Below, piece by piece: positions 8,758 to 17,834 of a stretch of DNA of 64,000 nucleotides. The notes under the pieces are model-generated. The model was given only the letters and a program-made list of their open reading frames with translations, was not told where the DNA came from and made no database searches. Both the position numbers and the translations under genes were made by a program. Position 1 is the first letter of the stretch, and every line of letters starts with the position of its first letter. Origin of the DNA: Methylobacteriaceae bacterium (GTDB taxonomy: Bacteria > Pseudomonadota > Alphaproteobacteria > Rhizobiales > Beijerinckiaceae); contig CANEZL010000007.1 in the NCBI GenBank assembly GCA_947444195.1, positions 95,347 to 159,346 of the forward strand. Reading direction: 5' to 3'.

Positions 8758-8985
8758 TCATACGCGTTCCGGCTGATCGCTTCGGGATAAGCCCCGCACC
8801 GTCATCCCGGGGCCGCGGAGCGGTGCCCGGGATCCAGGCCCACCGAAGGGGCCGAGCCAGGAACAGCGGCGTTCATGGGTTGCACGCTCCGCGCGCCCCT
8901 CCGGGTCCGGGCTCGCTCCTCGAGCGACCCCGAAAGACGGCGGCAAACTTATAACGAAGCGATCGAGCGGAACCCGTATCGGAGT
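8758..8985 (-). repeat. Dispersed intergenic repeat, copy A, with inverted flanks
   Basis: The core at 8801-8939, read on the minus strand, matches 21693-21828 and 37087-37224 along its whole length (GTC..TTC..GG, GAGCGAGCCCG, GCGCGGAGCG, GGCCCCGGGATGAC). In this copy the core is flanked by an imperfect inverted pair of about 32 bp: 8758-8793 (ATACGCGTTCCG...CGATAAG-like) and 8950-8985. No gene is seen in 8502-9067; this element fills most of the gap. Confidence 0.75.
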
Positions 8986-9067
8986 CCCGACCATCGCGCC
9001 CGAGGCGGCCGAGCGCCCGACGGTTCGGGTCAGGTCCGGACTATCGGGAGCGCAGAGATTGCCGGGA

Positions 9068-10282
9068 TCACTGCGCCAGCTGCCCGACGCTGAGGATCGC
9101 GCCCATCACCGAGACGATGAGGCCGCCGATGAGGCCGCCGATGAGGATCGTCACCAGCGGCGTGAGCAGGGCGAGGAGGCGGTCGATGCGCTGGCGGGTC
9201 TGGGTCTCGTGCATCTCGGCGGCATGCGTCAGCACGCTGGCGAGGCGGTTCACCTGCTCGCCGCTGGCGATCAGGTTGAGGGTGGAGGGGGCGTAGGGCC
9301 GCAGGGGCGCGAGGCCCGCGGCGAGGCTGCTGCCCTCGGTGAGGCGGCGCCCCGCCTCTTCCAGGGCCTGCCGGAACACCTGGTTTCCGGCGAGGGGGCG
9401 AGTGGCCGCCACCGCGTCCGGAATCGGCACCTCGGCCTGGAGCAGCGTGCCGAGCACCCGGCAGATCCGGCCAAGCTCGACCCCGACCACGATCTCGCGG
9501 ACGAGGGGCAGGCGGAGCGCGAGCCGCGCACGGGCGGCCGCGAAGGCGGGCGCGGGCCAGGCGCGGGCGAGGGCGGCGGCGAACAGCCCGGTTCCGGCGA
9601 GGAGCCAGGGCCACCACGCGCCGAAGCCCGCGCCGAGGGCGGCGGCCGCGCGGATCGCGAAGGGCGGCGCCTGGCCGGTGCCCTCGAAGAGCGGGGCCAG
9701 CGCCGGCACCAGCACCCCGACGATCATCGCCACCGTGCCGATCGCCATCAGGACGAGGAGCGCCGGATAGATCATCGACGAGACGAGATGGCGGCGCACC
9801 GCGTCGCGCCGCTCGATCGAGCCGGTCAGCGAGCCGATCACGTCGACGAGGGTGCCGGTGGCCTCGCCCGCCCGCACGATGTCGACCATGTCGCGGGGGA
9901 AGGCCTGGGGGTGGGCCGCCATCGCCCGCGACAGGGCGGCGCCGCCGACGACCCGTTCGAGGATGTCGGCGAGGACGGGGCGCAGGGCGGGGCCGGCCTG
10001 CCGCTCCACGAGGCGCAGGGCCCGGTCCACCGTGAGCCCGGCGCCGAGCAGTGTGCCGAACTCCCGGAGGAAGGCGAGGCGGGCGGCGTCGTTCACCCGG
10101 TCGCGGCCGAACAGGTCGCGCCGCCAGAAGGCCACGGGCCGGCCCGAGACCGGGTCGATGGCGAAGACCTGCAGCCCGTCCGCGCGCAGTTGCGCCACGG
10201 CGCGCTGGCGGCTCTGGGCCTCGATACGGCCGGCCCGCGTCGCCCCGTCCGCCGCGTAGGCCCTGTAGGCGAAGCTCGGCAT
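9068..10282 (-). CDS. gspF: Type II secretion inner-membrane platform protein GspF
   Basis: A 404-residue polytopic protein, the usual family length. It starts MPSFAYRAYAADG, the standard GspF/PilC opening. Two T2SSF domains follow: about 65-190 (LREFGTLLGAGLTVDRAL, MVDIVRAGEATGTL) and about 270-395, with membrane segments near 165-190, 215-240 and at the C-terminus (LVTILIGGLIGGLIV). It anchors the assembly platform and links the GspE ATPase to pseudopilus growth. Its ATG overlaps the gspE stop by one base (TGATG), so the two are translationally coupled. Confidence 0.95.
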   Translation of the reverse strand: MPSFAYRAYAADGATRAGRIEAQSRQRAVAQLRADGLQVFAIDPVSGRPVAFWRRDLFGRDRVNDAARLAFLREFGTLLGAGLTVDRALRLVERQAGPALRPVLADILERVVGGAALSRAMAAHPQAFPRDMVDIVRAGEATGTLVDVIGSLTGSIERRDAVRRHLVSSMIYPALLVLMAIGTVAMIVGVLVPALAPLFEGTGQAPPFAIRAAAALGAGFGAWWPWLLAGTGLFAAALARAWPAPAFAAARARLALRLPLVREIVVGVELGRICRVLGTLLQAEVPIPDAVAATRPLAGNQVFRQALEEAGRRLTEGSSLAAGLAPLRPYAPSTLNLIASGEQVNRLASVLTHAAEMHETQTRQRIDRLLALLTPLVTILIGGLIGGLIVSVMGAILSVGQLAQ

Positions 10283-12012
10283 CAGACCTGCCCTTCCAGC
10301 ACGCGGCCGACCTCGTCGAGGGTGGTGTCGCCGGAAAGCACCCGGGCGCGGCCGGTCTCGGCGAGGGTGGCCATGCCGGCGGCGCGCGCCGCCTCGGCGA
10401 TGGCGGTCTCGCCGCGCCGGTCGGCGATGAGGCCGCGCAGGCCCGCATCCAGCGGCATGATCTCCGAGACGACCATGCGGCCGCGATAGCCGCTGCCGTT
10501 GCAGGCCGGGCAGCCGCGGGCGCGCTTGAGGGTGAGGGGCGCGTCGGGCCCGACGCGCAGGCGCAGGCGCTCGCTCTCGCTGGCCGGGGAGGGGGACGCG
10601 CAATCCGTGCAGAGGCGGCGCACGAGGCGCTGGGCGACGACGCCGTTCAGCGTGGCGGCGATGAGGTAGGGCTCGACGCCCATGTCCATCAGCCGGGTCA
10701 CGCTGGCCGGGGCGGAATTGGTGTGCAGGGTCGAGATCACGAGATGGCCCGTGAGCGAGGCCTGCACCGCGATCCGCGCGGTCTCGCCGTCGCGGATCTC
10801 GCCGACCATGACCACGTCCGGATCCTGGCGCAGGATGGAGCGGAGCGCCGCCGCGAAGTCGAGGCCGATGCCGGGATGGGCCTGGACCTGGTTGACCCCC
10901 GCCATCCGGTACTCCACCGGATCCTCGACGGTGACGACCTTGAGGTGCGGCCCGTTGATCCGCCGGAGCGCCGCGTACAGCGTCGTGGTCTTGCCGGAGC
11001 CGGTGGGGCCGGTGACGAGGACGAGCCCGTTGGGCTTGCCCGTCATCGCCTCGATGCGGGCGATGGCGGGCGCGTCGAAGCCGAGGGTGCCGAAATCCTC
11101 CACCCGGCGCGAGCCGTCGAGGACGCGCAGCACCACGCTCTCGCCGTGGGCGGTGGGCAGGGTCGAGACGCGGATGTCCACGTCCTGGCCGCGGTCGGGC
11201 GCCTTCATGCGCCCGTCCTGCGGCAGGCGCCGCTCGGCGATGTTGAGGCCGGCCTGGATCTTGATGCGGGTGGTGAGGGCGAGCTGCACGGATTTCGCCA
11301 GGCGCTCGGCCTCCACGAGCACGCCGTCGACCCGGTAGCGCACGCGCATGTCGGCCTCCTCCGCCTCCAGGTGGATGTCGGAGGCCTGGAGCTCGAAGGC
11401 CTTGCGCACGAGGCGGGCGGCGAGGCGCACGATGGGGGCCTGGCTCGCCACGTCCGCGAGGCGGGCGACGTCGTCGTCGGCCCCGCTCTCCTCCATCTCG
11501 GCCGCGTCGCCGTAGACGGCGCGGTGGGCCCGCTCGAACTGGCCGGGGCCGACGAGGCGGCGCTCCACCCGCCGGTCGGCGAGATGCTCCAGCGCCGCCG
11601 GGATCTCGGCATCGAAGGGATCGACCACCGCGACGAGGAGGCAGTCGGGCTCGGCGGCGAGCGGCAGCACCCGGGCGCGGGCGCAGTAATCGGGCCCGAG
11701 CGCCTCCGGCAGGACCGGGCCGCCCGGCAGCTCCGCCTCGCTCAGGATCGCGAGCCCGGTCGCCTCCGAGAGCACGGTGAGCAGGCTCGCCTCGTGCACG
11801 AGGCCCATCTCGGTGAGCAGGAGCGGCAGGGGGCGCCGGCCCGGCGCGTCGAGGGCGGCGAGCGCCCGCTCGTGGCCGACCCCGTCGAGGGCCCGGATCT
11901 CGGCGAGGTGATCGACGAAGGCGCGCAGGTGGCCGTCGCGGTCGCGGCCGGCCTCGCGCCGGTCGGCGCGCACGCGCCGCGGCCGCGTCTTCGATCCCCA
12001 GATGCTCAGCAT
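10282..12012 (-). CDS. gspE: Type II secretion ATPase GspE
   Basis: A 576-residue hexameric ATPase that drives pseudopilus assembly from the cytoplasmic face. The N-terminal third is the GspE-N domain. The ATPase core follows, with Walker A GPTGSGKTTTL near residue 340, a Walker B/Asp-box region (RQDPDVVMVGEIRD) and a His-box (GHLVISTLHTN). A four-Cys zinc subdomain (CTDC...CPAC) is near 465-500. The start MLSIWGSKTRPRR is chosen where family homology begins; the frame stays open to 12327 on the opposite side of gspL. It is coupled to gspF and divergent from gspL across 117 bp. Confidence 0.95.
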   Translation of the reverse strand: MLSIWGSKTRPRRVRADRREAGRDRDGHLRAFVDHLAEIRALDGVGHERALAALDAPGRRPLPLLLTEMGLVHEASLLTVLSEATGLAILSEAELPGGPVLPEALGPDYCARARVLPLAAEPDCLLVAVVDPFDAEIPAALEHLADRRVERRLVGPGQFERAHRAVYGDAAEMEESGADDDVARLADVASQAPIVRLAARLVRKAFELQASDIHLEAEEADMRVRYRVDGVLVEAERLAKSVQLALTTRIKIQAGLNIAERRLPQDGRMKAPDRGQDVDIRVSTLPTAHGESVVLRVLDGSRRVEDFGTLGFDAPAIARIEAMTGKPNGLVLVTGPTGSGKTTTLYAALRRINGPHLKVVTVEDPVEYRMAGVNQVQAHPGIGLDFAAALRSILRQDPDVVMVGEIRDGETARIAVQASLTGHLVISTLHTNSAPASVTRLMDMGVEPYLIAATLNGVVAQRLVRRLCTDCASPSPASESERLRLRVGPDAPLTLKRARGCPACNGSGYRGRMVVSEIMPLDAGLRGLIADRRGETAIAEAARAAGMATLAETGRARVLSGDTTLDEVGRVLEGQV

Positions 12013-12129
12013 GGGCCGGCCCCCGCCCGTCGCGTGGACGCGACCGACCCACTGTGCGGATCGGCCCTTAAGCAGAGGGAAACGTCGGCCCTTTAAGACA
12101 GTGCGGGCGAACCCCGCCGGAAGCCGAGA

Positions 12130-13185
12130 GTGAGCCGACCCACCGTGAGCGTGAAGTCCGTGCTGTCGCCCATCCAGGCGCCGCTGCGCCAGGGCTTCGA
12201 TGCGGCGGCGCATCTCCTCGGCTTCACCGAGGTCCGCACCGACCGCGACCCGGCGCTGCTGACGATCCGCCTCGGCCCTCCCGGCGAGGCGGCCCTCGCC
12301 GTCATCGACCGGCGGGACGGGCAGCACCGCACCGACCGCCTCGATGCCGGGGCGGAGGATCTCGCCGAGCGGCTCGCGGCGATCCGCGGCGGACGGGCGG
12401 GCCTGCGGGTCCGCATCCTGGTCGACCCCGCCCTGTGCTTCGTGCGCAGCCTGGACCTGCCGGGCGCCGCGCTGCCCCAGATGCGCGCGGTGCTGGCCCA
12501 GGAACTCGAGGCCGCGACCCCCTTCCGCGCCGATCAGGTCCTCAGCGACTGGTACGTCGAGGGAGAGGACACGGCCGCGCGCTCGTTACGCGTGCGCCAC
12601 GTCGTGCTGAAGCGCGCGCGGCTCGATCCGCTGCTGGCCACGCTCGCCCGCGCCGGACTCGTCGCGGGTCAGGTCGCTGTGGGGCCCGCCGAGGACCGGA
12701 CCATGCCGGTGGATCTCCTCACGGGGGGCCACCGCACCCTGCCGGGCCTGCTGCGGGGGGCCGGCACGGGCAACCTGCTCCTCATGGCCGGCGCCCTGCT
12801 GCTGCTGCTCGGCGCCTTCTTCGGGCTGCGCCAGCATCAGGAGGCGCGCCTGCGCACCCTCGACGACGCCTTCGTGGCGGCGCGCCGGGCCGCGGGGCCG
12901 CCGCCGCCGCCCGCCGTGCAGGCCGGCATCGCGGCGATCCTGGCCGAGCGGGGGCCGCCCCTCGGCCGGACCTGGGACGCGCTCGCCGCCGCCCTGCCGG
13001 ACACCGTCTCCGCGCAGAGCCTGCGCCTGACCGGGGAGGGGCTGGACCTGACCCTGACGGGCCCGGACCCGCAGGCGGCGCTCGCAGCCCTCGGGACCAT
13101 CCCCGGATTCGGCCCCCCGATCCTGCGCGAGGCGGCCGGCACGCGCATCGTGGTCGCGCTGCCCCGGACGGAGGCGCGCCGGTGA
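12130..13185 (+). CDS. gspL: Type II secretion protein GspL-like
   Basis: A 351-residue protein. The N-terminal two thirds form an actin-like cytoplasmic domain (VRILVDPALCFVRSLDLPG, LAQELEAATPFRADQV, typical of PilM/GspL). One membrane segment lies near 218-237 (NLLLMAGALLLLLGAFFGL). The C-terminal PilN-like ferredoxin-fold part is periplasmic (TWDALAAALPDTVSAQSLRL). It would recruit GspE to the inner membrane and pair with GspM. It starts at GTG 12130; GTG at 12145 is an alternative. It shares a short divergent promoter region with gspE. Confidence 0.82.
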   Translation: MSRPTVSVKSVLSPIQAPLRQGFDAAAHLLGFTEVRTDRDPALLTIRLGPPGEAALAVIDRRDGQHRTDRLDAGAEDLAERLAAIRGGRAGLRVRILVDPALCFVRSLDLPGAALPQMRAVLAQELEAATPFRADQVLSDWYVEGEDTAARSLRVRHVVLKRARLDPLLATLARAGLVAGQVAVGPAEDRTMPVDLLTGGHRTLPGLLRGAGTGNLLLMAGALLLLLGAFFGLRQHQEARLRTLDDAFVAARRAAGPPPPPAVQAGIAAILAERGPPLGRTWDALAAALPDTVSAQSLRLTGEGLDLTLTGPDPQAALAALGTIPGFGPPILREAAGTRIVVALPRTEARR

Positions 13186-13210
13186 GGACGCGTCCGATCC
13201 ACCGCTCCGT

Positions 13211-13287
13211 CATTCCGGGCCGCACGGTGAGCGAGTCCGAACTCCGGGAGCACCGCTGCCCCCGCCCCCCGCTGCCCCGCGATGACC
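13211..13287 (+). repeat. Truncated copy of the dispersed intergenic repeat in the gspL-gspM junction
   Basis: GTCATTCCGGGCCGC, then GAGCGAG, then CCG, matches the left end of copy B at 21693, and the element ends in GATGACC like the full copies. The middle is deleted, leaving about 77 bp. It keeps the gspM frame open from GTG 13182, which overlaps the gspL stop as GTGA. Confidence 0.6.
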
Positions 13288-13394
13288 GGGCGGCGACCGA
13301 CGCGAGCCCCCCGCCCGCGGGAGGCCGTGCGGATGGCGAAGGCGGATCCGCGGCGGAGCCCGCCGGCCGCCGAGAACCCGCGATCGGAACGGAC

Positions 13395-13928
13395 ATGAGA
13401 TCGCTCCTCGAGGCGGTTCCCCGCCCGCTCCTCGCCGGTCTCGCGGGGCTCGGCCTCGCCCTCGCCCTGGCGGTGGGGCCCGTGCTGGAGGCGGTCGAGG
13501 CGCAGGGATCGGTCGCCGAGGCGCGCGCGCGCCTCGTCCGGGCGCAGGCGGCGGCCGCGCGCGTGCCGGTCCCGCCGCCCCTCGTCGGGGCGGATGCGGA
13601 CGCCCTGGTCGCGGCCTTCCGCGCCCGCCTCGAAGGGCTCGCGGCCGAGCGCGCCGCCCTGCTCACGGAGGCCGAGATCCAGCCCGATCCCGCCCGCCCC
13701 GCCCTGCCGCGCCTGCGCGCCGCCTTCCGCGGCACGGCCGAGGGCCTGCACGGGCTGGTGCACGCCCTGGAGAGCGAGGCGCCCCTGATGGTGATCGAGG
13801 AGGCCGATCTCGGCGTCGAGCGCCCGGCCGATCCCGAGATCGGGCGCGGGACGGTGATGCGCCTCGGCCTCGTCGTCCGGGGCGTCCTCCTGCCCGCCAA
13901 GCCCGAGGCCGGGAGTTCGTCCCCGTGA
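13395..13928 (+). CDS. gspM: Type II secretion protein GspM-like
   Basis: A 177-residue protein starting MRSLLEAVPRPLLAG. It has one N-terminal membrane segment (residues about 8-30), a short helical stretch (VAEARARLVRAQAAAARV) and a periplasmic ferredoxin-like domain (LHGLVHALESEAPLMVIEEA), as in GspM/PilO. It should dimerise with GspL in the inner-membrane platform. The frame is open back to GTG 13182, overlapping the gspL stop; that start would add 71 residues encoded largely by a truncated repeat, so I prefer the ATG at 13395. Its stop overlaps the next start as GTGA. Confidence 0.78.
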   Translation: MRSLLEAVPRPLLAGLAGLGLALALAVGPVLEAVEAQGSVAEARARLVRAQAAAARVPVPPPLVGADADALVAAFRARLEGLAAERAALLTEAEIQPDPARPALPRLRAAFRGTAEGLHGLVHALESEAPLMVIEEADLGVERPADPEIGRGTVMRLGLVVRGVLLPAKPEAGSSSP

Positions 13929-14437
13929 AGCCGCTGCGCCAGATCCTCGCCGGGACCGGACGCGGCCCCCGGGCGGCCTTCGGGCTCGGGGCGGCGGCGC
14001 TGGCCGCCGTCCTCGCCTGGCCCGTCGATGGCGGACCCGCCCCGCCGCCGCGGGCGCCCGCTCCGGTGCCCGCTCCGGGCGATATGGCGGCGCTGCGCCG
14101 GCCGCTGTTCGATCCGGGCCGGCGCGCCTGGAGCGCCGCGGGGAGCCGCGCGGCGCTGCTCGCGGGCGATCCGCCCCGGCCGATCCTGACCGTGCGCGGC
14201 ATCCTCATCGACGGCGCCTCGGCGCGCGCGCTCATCGACGACGGCGCGCAGACCTGGCTCGCCCGCGGCGAGGGACGGGGCGACTGGCGGATCACCGCGA
14301 TCGCCCGGGACCGCGTCACGGTCACGCAAGGGGAGCGGCTCTACACGGCCGACCTCCTCGGCCCCCCCGCGACCCTGCGGCCGGTCGGGGCGCGGCCCGC
14401 GCCGGACGGGGACGCGCCGCCCGCCCTGCGGCGCTGA
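13925..14437 (+). CDS. GspC/GspN-like type II secretion accessory protein
   Basis: A 170-residue protein with an N-terminal membrane or signal segment (residues about 17-33) and a Pro/Ala-rich linker. A small domain follows (LTVRGILIDGASARALIDDG, ITAIARDRVTVTQG) that resembles the homology-region domain of GspC/PilP, which contacts the secretin. It starts at GTG 13925 overlapping the gspM stop. No PDZ domain follows, so it is shorter than classic GspC. Position and fold suggest it links the inner platform to GspD. GspN is the alternative name. Confidence 0.65.
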   Translation: MKPLRQILAGTGRGPRAAFGLGAAALAAVLAWPVDGGPAPPPRAPAPVPAPGDMAALRRPLFDPGRRAWSAAGSRAALLAGDPPRPILTVRGILIDGASARALIDDGAQTWLARGEGRGDWRITAIARDRVTVTQGERLYTADLLGPPATLRPVGARPAPDGDAPPALRR

Positions 14438-14490
14438 GCGCCGCGGCGCCTCAGGATGAGGTCGAGCCTCGGAAAGAACCGAGCCCGCTC

Positions 14491-16815
14491 TCAGTCCACC
14501 ATCCGGCGCAGGATGCCCTCGGAGCCCGTCGGCGCGGCGGCGAGCGGCGGGGGTGGCGCAACCGGGCGCACCGGCATCATGGTGCGCAGCTGCTGGCGGA
14601 AATCCTCGGCGATGCGGTCGGCCTCGACCGTGCCGCGGATCACCCGCGGGCGGATGAAGACGAGGAGTTCGGTGCGCACCCTTCCATCCACCCGGTTGCG
14701 GAAGGCGGGGCCGACGAGGGGCAGGTCGCCGAGCACGGGCACGGCCTCGTTCGTGATCTGCGCCTTCTCCTGCACCATGCCGCCGATGGCGAGGCTGTGC
14801 CCGTCCCGCACGGCGACGCTGGTGGCGACCCGGCGCTGGCGGATCGTCGGCGAGTTGATCGAGGAGGTCGTGGTGGGCACCACGTCGCTGACCTCCTGGT
14901 TGATGTCGAGCACCACGAGGCCGTTCTTGTTGACCCGCGGCGTCACCGAGAGGATGACGCCGGTATCCTTCAACTCGATCTCGTTGAGGATCGGCGCGTT
15001 GCTGGAGAGCGCGCTCTGGCCCGACTGCTTCACGATCGGCACCTGATCGCCGATCTGGAGCTTGGCCGTGCGGTTGTCGAGCACGGTGATGTTGGGCGAC
15101 GAGATCACGTTGATGCGCGTCACGCCCCGCAGGGCGTTGAGCACCACGTTGAAGTCCGAGGCGTTGAGCAGGTAGTTGAAGCCCGGCACGCCGCGCGCGG
15201 CGGCCGTGACCAGCCCGCCGACGCCGCCGAGGTTGTTCTGCTTCGCGAACGCGTCCGAACCGCTGCTGGCGAGGTTGAGGCGGTCGCCGTTCTGCTTCAG
15301 GAACCACTGCACGCCGAATTGCAGGGTGTCGTTCAGGGTCACCTCGGCGATGACGGTCTCGAGCAGCACCTGCGTCGGCATCGCGTCGAGGCGACCGAGG
15401 ATGCGCAGGATCTTGTCGTACTGGTTGCGCGTCGCCGAGATGACGAGGCTGTTGTTGGCGTCGTCGGCCACGATGCCCACGGCGTCCCGCCGCATCCCGT
15501 TGGGGCCGTTGCCGGTCATGCCGTAGCCGGGATCGGCCGCGCCGCCGTAGCCGCCACCGAAGGTGCCGCCGAGGCCCGCGCTTCCGTACCCGCCGCCGAG
15601 CCCGGCCTGCCCGATGGCGCCCGGCCCGGCCCCGCCGGCACCGGGGCCCGGGGATCCGAAGACCCCGCCGGCCTGGCTGCCCAGCGCGCCGCTGGGCGCC
15701 CCCGGGCCGCCCGGACCCAAGCCCGGACCCGCACCGAGGCCTCCCGCCGTCCCGAGGCCGCCCGCGGCCCCGAGCCCGCCAGCGCCGCCGTAGCCGCCGC
15801 CATAGGTGCCGCCGCCGATCCCGCCCCCGTAGCCGCCCGCCGACATGCCGTAGGCACCGCCCATCTCCGCGGCGACGACGCCCTGGAGGACGGCGGCGAG
15901 TTCCTTGGCCGAGCGGTTCTGGATCCGGTAGACGAAGAGCTGGCGCTCGCTCTCGGCGGCCACGCCCTCCAGCTGCTCTAGGAGGATCCGGGCGCGGTCG
16001 AGATAGGCGGCGCGCGAGCTCACGATCAGGATCGCGTTCAGGGCCTCGTTGGGCAGGAAGCGGATGACGTCGCTCGTGCCCAGGGTCTCGGACCCGAAGA
16101 TCTGCGCGAGGTCGCGGGCGAGCGCGGCGGGGCTGGAACTGCGCACCGGCACCATGGCCGTCGACATGCCGCGCATCCAGTCCACGTCGAAGACCGCGAT
16201 GGTCTGGCGCAGGGCCTGGATCTGCCCGGCATCCCCGGAGAGGACGAGGACGTTGCGGGCCCGGTCGGCCCGCAGCACCACCTCGCGGGGAGCCACGGTG
16301 CCGAGGATCGCCTGCATCTCGGTGGCCGAGATCCAGCGCAGGGGCACCACCACGGCGCCCGCTTCCGCACCCGCGCCCCGGACGGGCCGGATGTCGGGGC
16401 CGCCCGCGACCACGATCTGGGCGATGCGCCCGTGCCGGCGCAGGGCGAGGCCGCGGCTCGACAGCGCGGACTCGAACATGGCGAGGAGCACGTCGCGGCC
16501 GACCGGGCCGCCGGTCTGGAGGGTGATCGCGCCGGAGGCCTGCCCGTCCACGCTGTAGCCCCAGCCCAGGGCGTCGGCGAGCACGGCCTTGGCCGCCACG
16601 GGCAGCGGCACCTCGACGAGGTCGAGGCTGACCGGGCCGCCCGGGATCGGGGCCTGCCGCGCCGCGTCGCCTCCGACGAGGCTGTCGGTCCCGCGCAGGA
16701 CGAGGCCGTGCTGGGCGCGGGCGGGGCCCACGGGGCGGACCGGCTCCGCGGCCATGGCGAAGAGCGGCCAGCCGCACAGGGCAGCGACGGCGAGGACATG
16801 CGCATGTCGTGCCAC
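14491..16815 (-). CDS. gspD: Type II secretion outer-membrane secretin GspD
   Basis: A secretin of about 774 residues. Its signal peptide (HVLAVAALCGWPLFAMA-AEP) is followed by N-domains (VVVPLRWISATEMQAILGTV; DVIRFLPNEALNAILIVSSR) and the C-terminal secretin core (VLLETVIAEVTLNDTLQFGV; VPVLGDLPLVGPAFR; ELLVFIRPRVI). A Gly-rich insert of about 110 residues (GGYGGGIGGGTYGGGYGG and on) lies inside an N-domain, around residues 325-435. I choose GTG 16815 because GGGAGGGG lies just upstream; an ATG at 16872 would lengthen the n-region without a Shine-Dalgarno. The gene is alone, convergent with the GspC/N-like gene. Confidence 0.93.
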   Translation of the reverse strand: MARHAHVLAVAALCGWPLFAMAAEPVRPVGPARAQHGLVLRGTDSLVGGDAARQAPIPGGPVSLDLVEVPLPVAAKAVLADALGWGYSVDGQASGAITLQTGGPVGRDVLLAMFESALSSRGLALRRHGRIAQIVVAGGPDIRPVRGAGAEAGAVVVPLRWISATEMQAILGTVAPREVVLRADRARNVLVLSGDAGQIQALRQTIAVFDVDWMRGMSTAMVPVRSSSPAALARDLAQIFGSETLGTSDVIRFLPNEALNAILIVSSRAAYLDRARILLEQLEGVAAESERQLFVYRIQNRSAKELAAVLQGVVAAEMGGAYGMSAGGYGGGIGGGTYGGGYGGAGGLGAAGGLGTAGGLGAGPGLGPGGPGAPSGALGSQAGGVFGSPGPGAGGAGPGAIGQAGLGGGYGSAGLGGTFGGGYGGAADPGYGMTGNGPNGMRRDAVGIVADDANNSLVISATRNQYDKILRILGRLDAMPTQVLLETVIAEVTLNDTLQFGVQWFLKQNGDRLNLASSGSDAFAKQNNLGGVGGLVTAAARGVPGFNYLLNASDFNVVLNALRGVTRINVISSPNITVLDNRTAKLQIGDQVPIVKQSGQSALSSNAPILNEIELKDTGVILSVTPRVNKNGLVVLDINQEVSDVVPTTTSSINSPTIRQRRVATSVAVRDGHSLAIGGMVQEKAQITNEAVPVLGDLPLVGPAFRNRVDGRVRTELLVFIRPRVIRGTVEADRIAEDFRQQLRTMMPVRPVAPPPPLAAAPTGSEGILRRMVD

Positions 16816-17076
16816 GTCCCTGTCGCTCCCCTCCCGCCCCTTCGGCAGTCGGCCCGACGCTAGAGGAAACATGGTTAACGATGCGTTGAATTCATTCGCG
16901 CGGGCCGGCCCGAAAGATCTCGCGGCCGGCGATACAGCGTCCGGTTGTATATCCTCCCTCGATCCGTGAACCGGCCGGGCGGATTCCGGAACGGGCGGCG
17001 CGGGGTGCCCGCGGAAGGCCCGCGAGGGGGAAGGTCGCGGGGCCTCGGCCTCCCGCGCGCGCCGGTCCGGGGCCCT

Positions 17077-17118
17077 GCCTCATCCCGAGCCGCCGCGTCG
17101 GCGGCCTCGGGATGAGGC
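17077..17118. terminator. Strong hairpin downstream of gspG, possible terminator
   Basis: GCCTCATCCCGAGCCGCCG at 17077-17095 pairs with 17099-17118 with a single bulge and a 3-nt loop. No T-run follows on either strand. It sits in the 386-bp gap between gspG and gspD, both leftward, in which I see no gene. It may be a terminator or one copy of another intergenic palindrome; a related short CCTCAGGATGAGG lies at about 14450. Confidence 0.45.
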
Positions 17119-17201
17119 CTCGGCACTTCAGGATGCGGCCGAGACCGGGACAGGCCGGAGGCGATCCCTCGCCCGGCCGGAAGACCTCGCCGGACGGGGC
17201 G

Positions 17202-17645
17202 TCAGTTGCTCGCCACGTCGGCCTGGTCGCCGCCGCCGCCGGCCTTGCCGTCCGCGCCGAGGGAATAGACCTCGTAGGGCGTGCCGCCGATGCCGGGCGA
17301 GCGGTAGAGATAGGCGTGCCCCCACGGATCGGTGAGCCCGCGGGCGTCGCGCACGTAGGGGCCGCGCCAGGTCGGCCCGGTGGGCTGCACCAGCGCCTGG
17401 AGGCCCTGCTGGGTGGTGGGATAGGTTCCGAGATCGAGGTAGTAGAGCTCCACCGCCTGGGCGATGTTCTTGACCTGGATGCGGGCCGTCTCGCCCTTGG
17501 CGCGGCCGAGATAGCCCAGCACCTGCGGCGTCACCATCGTGGCGATCATGCCGATGATGGCCAGGACCACGAGCAGCTCGACCAGGGAGAAGCCCGCCTG
17601 ATCGGCCCGGCGCCTCCTGCGGGCAGCGGTTGCGTGACGGAGCAT
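17202..17645 (-). CDS. gspG: Major pseudopilin GspG
   Basis: A 147-residue type II secretion pseudopilin, the main subunit of the periplasmic pseudopilus. A basic leader ends at Gly18, followed by FSLVELLVVLAIIG with Glu at mature position 5, as prepilin peptidase requires. The C-terminal domain has the GspG pattern YYLDLGTYPTTQQGLQALV and LTDPWGHAYLYRSPG, which usually carries a calcium site. It stands alone on the minus strand, apart from the minor pseudopilin genes. Mature length is about 129. Confidence 0.95.
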   Translation of the reverse strand: MLRHATAARRRRRADQAGFSLVELLVVLAIIGMIATMVTPQVLGYLGRAKGETARIQVKNIAQAVELYYLDLGTYPTTQQGLQALVQPTGPTWRGPYVRDARGLTDPWGHAYLYRSPGIGGTPYEVYSLGADGKAGGGGDQADVASN

Positions 17646-17834
17646 TGTTCGTTCCGAGGTTGTGCTTGCGACGTCGGGCAGGATGGCGCGTCTTCCTTAA
17701 AGGACCGCCTCATCGCCGCTGCTCGACGCTGGAGGGCGCGCGCCTCCAGAGCATTCGTTTCGAGGTTTGTTATCGAATTCCTGCCAGGAACGGTGCAGGG
17801 CCGCCGCATTCCGGGTCCGGGCAGAGGAGAGATC

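Noticed and set aside
14440..14490. Terminator between the GspC/N-like gene and gspD
   Set aside because: A short CCTCAGGATGAGG symmetry exists but the stem is weak and there is no T-run on either strand.
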